Assembly (NCBI GenBank): GCA_020226215.1
Contig: CM035233.1
Span: 7,068,001 to 7,132,000, forward strand
Source of the DNA: Sindora glabra
Lineage: Eukaryota; Streptophyta; Magnoliopsida; Fabales; Fabaceae
Reading direction: 5' to 3'
Length of the DNA: 64,000 nt
A model generated the notes under the pieces. It was given only the letters and a program-made list of their open reading frames with translations, searched no databases and had not been told where the DNA came from. Of the stretch, positions 40,310 through 52,118 are shown piece after piece. The first letter of the stretch is position 1, and each line of letters starts with the position of its first letter. The position numbers were made by a program, and so were the translations under genes.

Positions 40310-41330
40310 ATGGATATGTCTAGTGCTAGTATTTTACCCGAGTGTCCTCCTTTAAAAAAATCACCAAGTTTTAATAGACAAAATTACACATATTAGAAAT
40401 AAAAAATGAAGGATTTAACAAAAGCTATTGATATTTATATGTGGGACTCAATTGAAAATGATTATAATTTACCATGAAAAAGGGAAAACAATATAGAAGT
40501 CTTAAAACCAAGACTTGAATGGATTAATGAAGAGAAAAGGAAACATTAACTTCATTTTAAAGCTAAATGGATTCTATCAAATGCTTTATGGCCTAGTGAA
40601 TATGAAAGTGTATTAAATTGCATGACTGCTAAAGAAATGTGGGATGTGCTTGAAGTAGATTATGAAGGCATCACACAAGTTAAAGAAAGCAAAATGTACA
40701 CATTAGTCTATCAATATGAATTATTTAGAATAAATGATGGAGAATTTATTAAAGATATGATACAAAGATTTACAGCTCTTATTAACTAATTAAGTCTCCT
40801 TGGTAGGCACCTTATAAATAAAGAGCTAGTCCACAAAGTGCTAAAATTATTGACAATAGAATGGTAACCAAAGATAACTGCTATTAAAGAAGCAATGAAA
40901 ACAAAGATGCCAACTTTACAAGACCTGTTTAAGAATTTGGAAGAGCATGAACTAGAATTTAAGAGATATGCAAATCAAAATTAAAAAAAGAAGAAGTCTC
41001 TAGCTCTTAAAGTAGAAACAAATACAAATAAGGATAACAATGATAAAAACTATCAAGAAGAAATGTTTGATGCATCACTTGAGGATGATTTGGCCCTTCT
41101 CACTAAGAAATACCAGGAAGCACTTAAAAGAATAAGTGGAAGAAAAAGAGTGCCATAAGGAAACAAACATGTAAATAGAGGTGAAGCCAGCAAATAAGCT
41201 ACTCTAACATGCTATGAATGTGAAAAGCAAGGACACATCAAATTTGACTGTCCTATCTATTTGAAGAAGTGGTTAAAGCTTGAGAAAAAGAAGAGTAAGA
41301 GTTCCAACAAGAAAGCACATTTAGCAACTT
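40310..41330 (+). pseudogene. gag: SIRE-type gag relic with CCHC zinc knuckle
   Basis: The capsid-like polyprotein starts at ATG 40310. A UBN2/gag-type region follows, with words such as NYTY and MWDSIEND, then a coiled, charged stretch. A perfect CX2CX4HX4C knuckle, CYECEKQGHIKFDC, is encoded at 41210-41251. In-frame stops near 40395, 40475 and elsewhere show that it is non-functional. The knuckle and the following acidic CLMAF-type region are typical of the SIRE branch. Confidence 0.8.
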
Positions 41331-41558
41331 AGGGAGATAATAATCATATTGACTTATGTGATGAAAATGATAAGAATGAAGAAGCTCTTCTATGCTTGAT
41401 GGCCTTTGGAGAAAAGGATAGAGATAAGGTATCTTTTTCTAGTTTTGATGAAAAACTAAAATATTTTCTCTCTAATTTAAATCCAGAATTGATTAAGGCT
41501 AAAAGAAATATTGAACTTTCAAAAAAGTTAATATCTTCTTTAGAAGATAATATTGAAC

Positions 41559-41679
41559 TAGGGATGTAAAACGGATGGACCGGACCGAATACGGACCGGT
41601 CCGTTTTAGCCCGAATCCGTAAAAAAACCCGTAAAATCTGCGGACCGGTTCGCGGACTTTGGTCCATTTTACACCCCTA
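41559..41679. mobile_element. hAT-type MITE, 121 bp, inserted in the copia element
   Basis: The ends are TAGGGATGTAAAACGGA and, on the other strand, TAGGGGTGTAAAATGGA, 15 of 17 identical. It is flanked by an exact 8-bp duplication TATTGAAC (41551-41558 and 41680-41687), as made by hAT transposases. The interior has several GGACCGG words and is much richer in G+C than its surroundings. It interrupts the coiled-coil part of the gag/protease region and adds a stop, but the host frame was probably already dead. No coding capacity of its own. Confidence 0.92.
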
Positions 41680-41687
41680 TATTGAAC

Positions 41688-42200
41688 AACTTGAAAAGGA
41701 AAATGAAGAACTAATTCAAGAAGTTGAAAGCCTTAAGAAGTCTTTTAAAAAATACTTTTCATGTGAAACTCTCAATCAAAAACTTGATGATTTAACCAAA
41801 ACTCTTAAAAAGTTCACAAAGGAAAATTTTTTTCTAAATACTCTTCTTAGTCAAAAGACTAGCTTTAATAAAGAAGGTCTTAATTACACACTAAACAAAA
41901 GAAATTATCTTTACAAAAACTTTTTTGTTAAAAGGACCATGAGAAGCTAACTAAAAATAACTTGCTATCATTGTGGAAAAAAAGGATATGGAGTTTATTA
42001 TTATGCATATAGAAGGAATATAAATGTTAAATAAAAAAGATTTGGGTCCCTAAAGGGACATATGTACTAGCTAACACAAATGGATCCAAAACAATTTAGG
42101 TACCAAAAGTCAAGAATTAATATTTTTTTTATAGGTATGCTTGAGAACTCAAAGTGAGATGTAGTACTTAGATAGTGGCTGCTCAAGACATATGATAAAA
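41688..42200 (+). pseudogene. SIRE-type gag end and aspartic protease relic
   Basis: Continues the charged coiled-coil after the MITE. The protease active-site motif DSGCSRHM is encoded at 42171-42194, with the catalytic Asp and the Cys/His pattern normal for copia proteases. Stops lie between the knuckle and this motif. Confidence 0.75.
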
Positions 42201-42529
42201 GATAAATCCAAGTTCTTCTCTTTAGCACTAAAAAAGGGGGGAAATGTCACCTTTGAAGATAACTTAAAATGAAAAGTCATGGGAAAAGGTAGAGTGGGTA
42301 AGAATTTTGAATCTCATATTGATGATATCTTATATGTTAAAGCGCTTAAGCATAATTTGCTTAGCATTAATTAATTTTGTGACAAAGAGAATAAAGTTAC
42401 ATTTGATTCTTTTTGTTACATTGTTGAAAATCAATATGATAAGCAAATTAAATTAATTAGTAAGAGGTATGGGAACATTTATATAATAGATATTGACAAT
42501 AAGCCTTCTTTAGATACTAAATGCTTAGT

Positions 42530-43130
42530 TAGCATAAATAATGATTCTTAGATTGGGCATAAAAGACTTGCTTATGCAAGTATGGATCTTATAAGAAAAC
42601 TTTTCAAAAATGATTTAGTTAATAGTTTCCCAAAATTGAAGTTTATCAAAAACAAAGTTTGTGATTCTTATAAAAAAGGGAAACAAACAAAAACTTCTTT
42701 TAAATAAAAAAATCTAGTTTCCATTACTAGACCACTTTAACTATTATACAAGGACTTAGTTAGTCTATTAAGAATTAAAAGTTATGGAGGAAATCTTTAT
42801 GTACTTGTAATTGTTAATGACTACTCAAGATTCACATGGATATTGTTTCTTCCTTCTAAAAACAAATCTTTTAAAGCTTTCAAAAAACTTGCAAAATCTT
42901 TATAAAATGAAAAAAGAATGTCTATTGTAAACATTAGAAGTGATCATAGTGGAGAGTTTGAGAACTATGATTTCACTAAATTTTATGATAAAAATGGAAT
43001 TAAGTATAACTTCTTATCTCTTAAAACATCTCAATAAAATAGAGTTATTGAAAAGAAAAATAAGTATTTAGAAGAGATGACAAGAACTATGCTTTTTAGG
43101 CTAAGGCAGTAAATACAACTTGTTATATTA
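42530..43130 (+). pseudogene. SIRE-type GAG-pre-integrase and integrase relic
   Basis: The pre-integrase domain shows ASMDLI and a KVCDS(Y)KKGKQ stretch; the normal CxxC has lost a Cys. The integrase core follows: an SYGGNLYVLVIVNDYSRF segment, the second catalytic Asp in RSDHSGEFEN, and a VIEKKN remnant of the glutamate motif. Frameshifts and stops occur several times. Confidence 0.8.
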
Positions 43131-43799
43131 TAAATAGAGCCCTTATAAAACCAATTTTAAAAAAACCCCTTATGAACTTTACAAGAGAAGAAAACCAAAT
43201 ATTTCATATTTTTGTGTTTTAGGTTGTAAATGTTTTATTTACAAGAATGGAAAGGATAACCTTGGAAAGTCTAATGCCAAATCTGATGAAGCCATCTTTA
43301 TTAGATATTCTTTTAATAGCAAAGCATATAAAGTTTACAACAAAAGAACTTTGCTAGTAGAAGAATCCATACATGTTGTATTTGATGAGTCTTCTTGTGT
43401 GAAAAAGGTATCAAATGAAGATGAGGAGTAGGAAGACTTTTAGATTATTCAGAAAAAGCCAAATGAAGAGAGAAAAAGGAAGAAAAAGCTGATGAATTTA
43501 AAGAAGTAACTTATACCAAAGATACAAAATAAGAACTAATTCATGGACATGAAAAAGAATGGAGAATAATGAAAAGTCACCATATTGATCAAGTCATTGG
43601 TGATATCACACAAAAGATAACTAGAAGCTGACTCAAAAATATTTGTGATCATCTAGCATTCCTTCCTATCTCAAATTGAACTTAAACATAGATGAAGTAA
43701 TAACTGATAAACATTGAGTTTTGGCAATATAAGAAGAATTAAACTAATTTGAAAGAAATAAAGTTAAGGAACTTGTACCAAGACCAAATAATTATCCAA

Positions 43800-44280
43800 T
43801 TATTAGCACTAAATAGGTGTTTAGAAATAAATTAGATGAAAATGGCATCATAATTAGAAATAAAGCTAAATTGGCTGCTAAAGGACACAATCAAGAGGAA
43901 GGCATTGATTATGATAAAACGTATGCACCTGCGGCTAGGTTAAAAGCTATTATGATGTTATTAGCATATGCATTCATAAAAGGTTTCAAACTCTACCAAA
44001 TGCATGTTAAAAGTGCTTTTTTAAATAATACTATCATGGAGGAGGTGTATGTAAAACAACCTCCAGGTTTTAAAAGTTATTTCTTTCTAAATCATTTGTT
44101 TAAATTGAATAAAGCTTTATATAGTCTGAAACAAGCTCCTAGAGCTTGGTATGAAAGACTAAGTAAATTTCTCATGGCAAAAGGTTTTTTAAGAGGAAAA
44201 TTTGATACTACCTTATTCACAAAATAAATTACTGATGACATTTTACTTGTTCAAATATATGTTGATAATATTATATTTGG
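43800..44280 (+). pseudogene. Copia reverse transcriptase (RVT_2) relic, catalytic Asp residues lost
   Basis: The longest clean piece of pol: 136 codons at 43817-44227 with KLAAKGHNQEEGIDYDKTYA, VKSAFLNN, YVKQPPGF and YSLKQAPRAWYERL motifs. The first catalytic Asp of the conserved QMDVKSAF motif reads His (codon 44003-44005). The YVDD box at 44258-44269 reads YVDN. Two of three metal-binding residues are therefore changed, and a stop lies between them at 44225-44227, so the enzyme cannot work. Confidence 0.9.
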
Positions 44281-44529
44281 TGCCATTAATGAATCTATGT
44301 GCAAAGAACTTGCTAAGTTGATGTAGAATAAGTTTGAAATGTCCCTGATTGGTAAGCTAAATTTCTTCCTTAGGCTATAAATTAAGCAATCAAGTGACGA
44401 TATATTCATAAGCCAATCTAAATACACAAAGGAGCTACTGAAAAAGTTTAAGATGAATAAAGCTAAACTAGCTCTAACTCCTATGAGTATAGCAACCAAA
44501 CTAGATCTAGATAAGGAAGGCAAAAAGGT

Positions 44530-45207
44530 TAAGGTAACAATTATAAAGGAATGATAGGATCCTTGCTTTATCTAACTACTAACATACTAGATATTATGTT
44601 TAGTGTGTGTATGTGTGCAAGATTTCAAGCTAATCTAAAAGAATCACATTTAATTACTGTAAAAAGAATTTTTAGATATCTTGCAGGCACACCTCACTTT
44701 GGTTTATGGTTTCCCAAAGAAAAATTGAATTTCCTAATAGGATATTTGAATGTTAATTTTGCTGGTAGTAGGTTAGATAGAAAGAGCACTAGTGGAACAT
44801 GTCAATTTTTTTGTTATTTACTAGTCTCTTGGCATAGCACTAAAATAAAATAGTGCGACACTATCCACTATTGAGGTAGAATACATAGTAGCAAGTAGTT
44901 GTTGTACTCAACTTTTATGGATGAAGCAACAACTATCTAATTATGAATTCAGCTTTACAAATATTCCTATTAAATGTGATAACACGTGTGCCATAAATCT
45001 TACTAAGAATACTATCTTGCACTCAAGATCTAAACATATAAGAATAAGACATCATTTTATTAGTGATCATGTCCAAAGATAAAATATTTCATTAAAATTT
45101 GTTTAAATGAATTTTCAATTAATAGAAATCTTTACTAAGTTTCTTAATGAAGATCGTTTCAATTTTATTAGAAGAGAATTAGGCACAATGAACTTTATTA
45201 AGAAATG
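44530..45207 (+). pseudogene. Copia RNase H relic
   Basis: Positions 44551-44853 encode IGSLLYLT, RYLAGT and DRKSTSGTCQFF, the RT connection and the RNase H start. The normal DADFAG reads NVNFAG, so the catalytic Asp pair is lost. The remainder, ending with RRELGTMNF near 45200, is frameshifted but follows the usual order (KCDN, SRSKHI, HHF). Confidence 0.85.
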
Positions 45208-45379
45208 ATCTATGTATTTAATTCATGATAATTATACTAACTTAAGCATCAGAGATATCGTGAAAGGTTATTTTGCAGGTACAATTATTCATCTTCACCA
45301 AATATTAACTTAATGACAAGTATTAATTTTCCTTAGTGTCAAAAAGATGAATTACAAAGTGTTTAAGAAGTGAAATGAA

Positions 45380-46480
45380 GTAAAAAAATGATTTCAACAT
45401 TTAAAGATTCGAGTAGTGAATCAATTCAGGAAGAAAAATCATGTAATGAATTAATTCGAAGTAGAGAAATAGAACTTAGAAGCTAGTGGAACATTAAATT
45501 CCGAAGAAATAAGAATCTAGAAATTTATCACATATTGGAAAACTTGGGATTCCTAAAATTTACTGGTTATGCTGCTAATATTTATCTAAGTCTTGTACAT
45601 TAATTCTATACAAATCTCAAAAAGAGTGGATAGGAAACCCTGCTTGAGTTATACTCTACTATAAAAGGTGAAGATTTTTCTATTGGTCTTCGAGAATTGG
45701 CTGCAGTCTTTGATATGAATGCCAACCAACCCTTCATAAATGCTAGAAGTATTAAGGAGTATTCAAAGGGGGCTGCCATAAGAATGTTCTAGCCTCACTC
45801 TTAACCAAAAATTATAAAGAACAAGTTATAAATTACAAGCCTCTCAATAGAGAACAGAATTTTACATTACACCATTGCAAAGATAATTCTCCTTAAAAAG
45901 CAAAACTTTACTTAAGTTGATGATCATGAATTGTTTCTTATGTGGGCCATCAGACATAACATCCCAATTAACTTTTCCCATCAAATCCTACTCCATATGC
46001 TCTCACATGCCAATTAAGATTTCCTTCAATATGAAATTATTCTAACTAAGTTATTCAAAGTTTTTGGCATATAAGTAAATCAGAAGACTAAAGTTAAAAA
46101 GTTTAAAGAATCAAGAAGGTTAAAGGCCAAACACTTAAAGTAAATATATTTTCAAAAGATTGAAGGTGTTTGGCATTCCATTAAAAGAGGAGAAGTTAGT
46201 GAAAAAATTGATATATGGGCTTTAAAAGAATATATCATTGCACTTCATCAAAAAACAAGGAGAGAACTTAAGTCATATATCAAGCACCAATTCAGAAAAC
46301 TTTAAAGCAAGATGAACATTACTAAACAAGGTGATGATAGTTTTTCTAAAGAAGAATCAGCTCTAACCATAGAAAAAAGGACAAAGGGGAAGCAGGAAGC
46401 AATTCCCTCAAAGGAAGAAGGAAGAGGAGATTCTAAAGCCACTACTTCAAAGAAGGGGACAACTTTCACCATGTGGTAAA
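45380..46480 (+). pseudogene. Extra post-pol region of the SIRE/Maximus element
   Basis: Between RNase H and the polypurine tract lies about 1.1 kb of broken reading frames with words such as IGLRELAAVFDM, FLMWAIRHNI and ILTKLFKVFGI. These match, by pattern, the putative plant transposon protein domain found in the extra ORF of SIRE/Maximus elements (sometimes called env-like). A Lys/Glu-rich tail follows. Many stops, no signal peptide or membrane segment readable; not functional. Confidence 0.65.
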
Positions 46481-46773
46481 TGATTAGATATAATTATTCC
46501 CTTAGTCCCATTATCCCTCCTAGGATTTAAGTTCAAGGATAGTTTTACTACTTTATGATAGTATATTTTACTAGATATTATATTTTATTGGTTATGTTTT
46601 ACTGGATATTATGTTGAATATCTATACTATTATGTTTCACTTTTTGATTGGTGCCAAAAAGAGGAGAAATATGAGTAATTTGAAATTAGATGGCATAAAT
46701 TAAGGGGGAGCATTTTAGTCAAGGGGAGCCAAATTGTGGAAACTTAATTTAATTTCAAAATGGTTTATCATTA

Positions 46774-46789
46774 TAAAAAAGGGGGAGAT
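46774..46789 (+). other. Polypurine tract of the SIRE-type element
   Basis: AAAAAAGGGGGAGAT directly abuts the 3' LTR start at 46790, as required for plus-strand priming. Confidence 0.85.
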
Positions 46790-48212
46790 TGTTAACCTTA
46801 GCCTCATTAAGAAGTTTTAATGATAACAAAATACTTTAATACTATTGGATTTGGCATTTAATCAATTAGAATCTTAGTGCAAAAAAGTAAAGATCAAAGG
46901 ATAAAAATCTTTTCAAGTTTAGTTAGGATTCTTGTTAGGTTTATACAGAAATCTTGTGAAATAGGAATCAATTATTAAGGGATTCAAATTTTTCATAAAA
47001 TAAAACATTAATTGTTGTGTCTAAAATCTTTAGAAAATAAGGTTGGATTATGTTTTTAAGAAAAATATTATTTTTCAAATTAGCTATTATGATAAAACTA
47101 AAAATCTAGGCATGAATCAATTCCCCAATCAATTCCATGCATCTAGAGAGCAAATTGGAATGCTTAAATCAATTCACCAATTGATTCTAGGCATTCAGAG
47201 AGCAATTAACACAAAATGAATTAATTCACCAATCAATTCATGATTTCAAAATTTTGAATTTGAGTTTTTAAGAATTGATTGATGGATCTATTCTTCATTT
47301 TATGATTTTTACTTAAACTTTATTTTTAAAAAGGCTAAATAGATTCTACACATCCAAAGCTAAAATGGGGTTGAGTGAATCAATTGACCACTCATTCACC
47401 ATATAAGTTTTTTAAGTATGAATTGATTCACCAATTGATTCATTAAAACCTTTTCAAAAAAATTGAAGGTGGTCTGAATCGATTCACCAATTGATTCATA
47501 AGGTGCTAACTACTCCGTAACGATTATATTTTCTAAGTAACTACTTTTTGACTCCTCCAACCATTATATAAAGGTTTCATTTCAAATAAAAAATACAAGA
47601 GAGTGCTTACACTGTTATACAGACACAAGAAACATCTTTTCTTTTCTTCATAACCTAAAAATCTCTAGGCTCATTTGATTAAAAAATTCTTCTCATAGTG
47701 CTTTATTGTGTAATCCATCTTTTAGAATTTGTAAGCTATATTTTTGAATCAAATTCTTTCAGTTGTTGTACATTAAGGTGAGGTATATTTAGGGACATCA
47801 AGAATGATGAATCTCTTAGGAGACTAAGGTTTTAAGAGAGGATTCTCAAAGGGATTTGCAAAATAAAAATAGAGACTGTATTAAGGCTTCTTCAAGTGCC
47901 CTCAAACTTGAAAGGATAATGATTTAGAGTTCAAATCCAAGTTAAAGTGGCTTAGTAGTAGATGTACACTATGTAGTATTAGATCTTCAAGGCTGGAACG
48001 ATTATAAATAGCAATATTTAATTTTTCTCTTCCTTATCTCTTTATTTATTTGTTTATTGCTCTATTTTTCTTAATATAATTTGTCAGTGTGCTAAGCTTG
48101 CTTACATTCTTTCTTTAACTTCATTTTTTATTTAATAGTTATCATTGTCACCATTGTTGAAAAGATTTTAAAACGTAATTGAACCCTTTCTTGGGTAAAA
48201 TATTAAATAACA
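46790..48212 (+). repeat. 3' LTR of the SIRE-type copia element
   Basis: 1423 bases, starting TGTTAACCTTAGCC and ending ...TTAAATAACA, colinear with the 5' LTR. The polypurine tract lies just before it. Confidence 0.92.
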
Positions 48213-48217
48213 ACATG
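48213..48217. other. Target-site duplication (ACATG), right copy
   Basis: Immediately follows the CA end of the 3' LTR and matches the five bases before the 5' LTR. Confidence 0.9.
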
Positions 48218-48544
48218 GACCAAGTAAAATGCTTTATTGAATTATATTAATATTGTTTTAAATATTTTTTATTTAATTTTTTAAAAATTAATTTATATTT
48301 CTCAAAGAAACATATTAAAGGAATTTTGTTAGAATTATAAATTTATTCCTATATTTATCTTGATTTAATGATAGCTTTAATTTTAAATCTATATTTTGAA
48401 TCTCATATTTGTATGCAAAAGGATTAAAGTTGAAGTAATCTGGATGTAATAGTATTTTAATTTTATAATAATTTAATATGTTATTTTACATTATAATTAA
48501 TCACTTATTATATGTGCTTAAAAGGTTATTGTTCTGAACAATTT

Positions 48545-48900
48545 TTACATTCCAGATCTATTGAGAAGTTTATGGATTGTTATGAAAAATTATCACTAAA
48601 GTGAAATTATTCATATTGATTTGTAAAGTTTTTGAATTTTATCATCCAGGATTAATTTATGATTATTGTATGCAGCCACCTACCTAAAAAAGGAGTTGTT
48701 ACATATTTTAATTAAGAATATTTTATGAAATATATAAATTTCTAGAGTTACTCTAATTTTAAAAATATATTTGCTCAAAGGTGATATATTTTCAATGCTA
48801 AAGTATTCTCTTAGTTGATTTGGTGATTATGAAGGTCTTTTACATACTACATTTTTTTGCTTAAAGAAAAGATTGTAACAGTATACATTATTCTTATATC
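48545..48900 (+). repeat. Repeated internal module, copy 3
   Basis: Aligns by eye with 37340-37680 and 38255-38690 (AATTATCACTAAAGTGAAAT, CCTACCTAAAAAAGGAG, TACATACTACATTTTT). It lies on the far side of the nested copia insertion and shows that both flanks belong to one older element. Confidence 0.5.
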
Positions 48901-50390
48901 CATGAACTAAATATTACATTCTACTACAATATTATTTCTTTTACTTATACAATAAAAGTGCTACCTTTTTTATTAATCATTTTCTTTCAAGATATTATCA
49001 GAACATGCTATTTTACTTTAGTTATAAGGATAAGTTAGTTTAGAGGGCCTATCTACCAAAAAGGGATAGTCTCTTAAACATTATATTATTTTTCATGTGA
49101 TTGAATTAATATATTGAGAGGGAATTTAATATATACTTTATATTCTATCCAAAGGAGAATTTGTAATTATGTATTAGGAACTCTTGTGTAAACCTCGTTA
49201 ATGTATAAAAAATTTTCTTTTATTTATTATGTACTGTTAGATAATTTATGTAATTAAATTTATTTCTCTAAATTTAAAGAGTTATTAAATGAATTAATTT
49301 TGAGAATATCATATATTATTGTCTAACTTTAGTTACATATTGATAAATTGAATTTTATATTGTTATATGGTGTTACGGCATATTAATTATCAAATATAAC
49401 TTTTTTTACTTTTCTTCTTTAAGGTGAAATTATATATAACTTTCTTTTAAAAAAATATATTTGATAAATAAATCATTAATTAATTAGTATAAATAAATTT
49501 ATAATTATTTGATTATTAATAATGTTATTAATATTGAAAATTTACTTGAAATATAATGAATTACTTGATAATGTTTAATCTATATTTTGAAATTGTGTAT
49601 GTGTGTGTGTGTGTGTGTGTGTGTATTAGAATTGCATCAAATCTTCATATTAGTGGAAGTTTAATTTAATATTATAAAATTTTGCTTGCATTGCAAAATA
49701 TGATGCCTATGTTCAAAAGCTTACTTTAGTTAAGGATCATTAATGATTTTTTAAACTACTTTACTTAGTGAAAGTAAATTTAAATATTAAAATTTGTTTA
49801 TGTAATTTAGTTTGTAATAACTTATATGTTATTACATAAATTTGTTTGTTAAAAACTATATATGGTAAAAAGGTGAAAATTTTATTGAATGTTCTTTTAT
49901 GTACATAATATTTAAAATTTTGAAGTAATTTTTATCAAACATATTTTTTTATAACAGTAATAAATTTGATATATAAGTTATTATGTGTTTATTTGAACAT
50001 AGTATAAAGTGATCTATAAAGTTCTTAGCATAAGTGTTCTGAATTCATTTTTTCTAATTTTTGATGAGATACTTTTTGGTCAATAGTGTATATTACTACC
50101 ATGAGAAAATTTTAAATTATTTAAGTCTAATTTGAAATTTTTATTTATACTTTGTTTAAGTAATTTCTAAAAATATGTTTTGAAAAACTCTCCTGTTAAA
50201 TTAACTTGGCACCAATTTTAGTATATAATTTTGATAATCATACAAGCTACTTATTTGGAATACCAAAGTTAATTATATAATTAATTTCTTCTGATTATTA
50301 ATTTGTTCTATTTATATTACATTAAGTTGGTGATTTGAGAAATTATAAATACCATTGAGATATGTATGTGGAACTTAAACATTTTTTTCC
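48900..50390. repeat. AT-rich internal sequence of the older copia-type element
   Basis: No gene recognised. It holds a (GT)12 microsatellite at 49601-49624 and otherwise AT-rich, stop-rich sequence. Confidence 0.35.
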
Positions 50391-50394
50391 TTTA

Positions 50395-50855
50395 TGCTTT
50401 GCTTGTTTCCAGAGAAAAGAGAGGGGAAAGAAGTAAATGAGAAAAAAAGTACATGAATTTGACCATTTTCTGCTGCTTGGATGACGATTGAAATTAGAGA
50501 GGAAGAGAAGTTGTAGCAAAAGTCATACAGTGGGGCCCAATCTTTTTTTTTCCCCTCAGAAGTGCGAAGAAAATGAGCAAAAGTTCGCACAGTACACGCA
50601 CAAAGCACATAAACAGCAATTACGGTAGGGCCCAATCTTTTATTTCCTTTCTAACTTTCTATTTTACAATTGAATGATATAAAAAAAATTAATCTTCTTA
50701 TTTCTCTCTCCTCTCTCTTTTATCACAATCAAATACAATATTTTTTCTTTTATTTTTTTCTCTCTTATTTTCTCCTCTAGCCAAGCACACCTAAAGAAAT
50801 TAACTTCTCTTCACTTTTCTTTCTTTCCTATTTTCTATTCTAACCAAGCAAAGGG
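50395..50855. mobile_element. PIF/Harbinger-type MITE, 461 bp
   Basis: The ends are TGCTTTGCTTGTTTCC and, on the opposite strand, CCCTTTGCTTGGTTAGAA. They are flanked by TTA on both sides (50392-50394 and 50856-50858), fitting the 3-bp TWA duplications of this superfamily. The interior is richer in G+C than its surroundings and repeats GGGCCCAATCTTTT near 50534 and 50628. The short reading frame inside (50375-50635, minus) crosses the element border and is not a gene. Confidence 0.6.
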
Positions 50856-51189
50856 TTAACCAAAGTTCTTATGTTTATAGAACATTTAAAAGCCTATTGA
50901 AATATGGGTATTCAATTTTATCTTCCTATGATATGCTTAGTTAGTGGAAGTTTAATATTATATAGAATCTTTTATCTTAGTTAATAATCATAATATATTT
51001 GTTCATACACAAGGTGCATATGTCATATATAGTATTATATGATTTACTAATCATTATTTTGTTTATTGTTATCATATTTTCTCTTGATCATATTAGTATA
51101 TTATTGTACACACACACACATATATATATGCAATTTATGGATTCTTTATCAATGCATATATCTTAATATTATGAGATATCTCAATTATT

Positions 51190-51715
51190 TTAATTATAAA
51201 GACTAAGACTTAATATCAATCATTAGCTCTTGAACTTGTATATGTGGTCTATATAGGTACCTATTGAAATAATGAGAATTACCTTAATAAAAGCTAAGTA
51301 TCAGGTTTGATATATTATTTCGTATGATACTTATCAAAACTAAATTTTTTATTTATTGATTAGTCCTTAATACATGTGTTTGTTTCTTTGCTGATATTAT
51401 TTTGAAATTTAAAGATGTTTTGGCTAATAAATTTATAAGAACTAAGATTTGGTATTAATCATTAGTTTCTAAGTTATATATTTATTTATTAGTTAATATT
51501 ATTTTAAAACTTAGATATTCTGACTAATAGATTTATAAGGACTAAGATTTGGTATCAATCATTAATTTTTTATTTATATATTTGTCTCTTAGTTGATATC
51601 ATTTTGAAATTTAGAAACGTTTTGGTTAACAGATTTATGAGGATTAAAACTCAATTCAGTTGCTAGCTCCTGTGTTTAATATTTTTCTATTCATTGATAC
51701 TATTTTAGAATTTTG
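51190..51715. repeat. Tandem array, about 105-bp unit, about 4-5 copies
   Basis: Successive units repeat the order ACTAAGATTTGGTATCAATC, ATTAG(T)TT(C)T, a TTATATATTTGT(C)TCTTAGTT-like segment and GATATTATTTTGAAATTTA. Units diverge by several bases each. It lies inside the older copia-type element ahead of its second LTR. Confidence 0.65.
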
Positions 51716-52118
51716 ATACAATTAAATTTATTATACTTAAAAAGTTTCTTTATCTTATTATTGAATTTATTATGAAGAAATTGTTAGGAACTGATATGAA
51801 AAATAACATATTTTGTTAAATCACACTTTTGATGGTATTTTTCTTGCTACACTTTCACATAATGACTCATATTTTAGTAGTTAATAGTATATGTAATCAT
51901 AAAAGATTTTGTGTTCATAATAATGCAATTATCGCCATGATTCGATATTGTTAGTTGCTTAAGTGTGATTCATATTTTAGGTATTATCTCTTGAATGATG
52001 TGTTTTTAAAATCATAGTTACGTGTTTAAAAGTTTTATGTTTAGCTTAAGAATTGTTTTCATATAAAAATATTTTAAGACATACTTTTCACAATTAATGT
52101 TGCTTAAGTGGGATAATA

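Larger units (their letters stand above)
38846..48212 (+). mobile_element. Copia retrotransposon, SIRE/Maximus lineage, 9.37 kb, inactive
   Basis: A full-length but dead element. Order: 5' LTR, Met primer site, gag with CCHC knuckle, protease, GAG-pre-integrase domain, integrase, reverse transcriptase, RNase H, an extra region of about 1.1 kb, a polypurine tract and 3' LTR. It is flanked by ACATG on both sides (38841-38845 and 48213-48217), a perfect 5-bp target duplication. The 1.4 kb LTRs, the extra region after pol and the gag/pol motif set place it in SIRE/Maximus. All genes have multiple stops or frameshifts. The two LTRs differ at roughly one base in ten over the first 125 aligned positions by eye, so the insertion is old. 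It sits within the internal region of the copia-type element at 35.5-53.5 kb. Confidence 0.92.

Noticed and set aside
50375..50635. 86-codon minus-strand frame
   Set aside because: It crosses the border of a MITE and has no recognisable domain.
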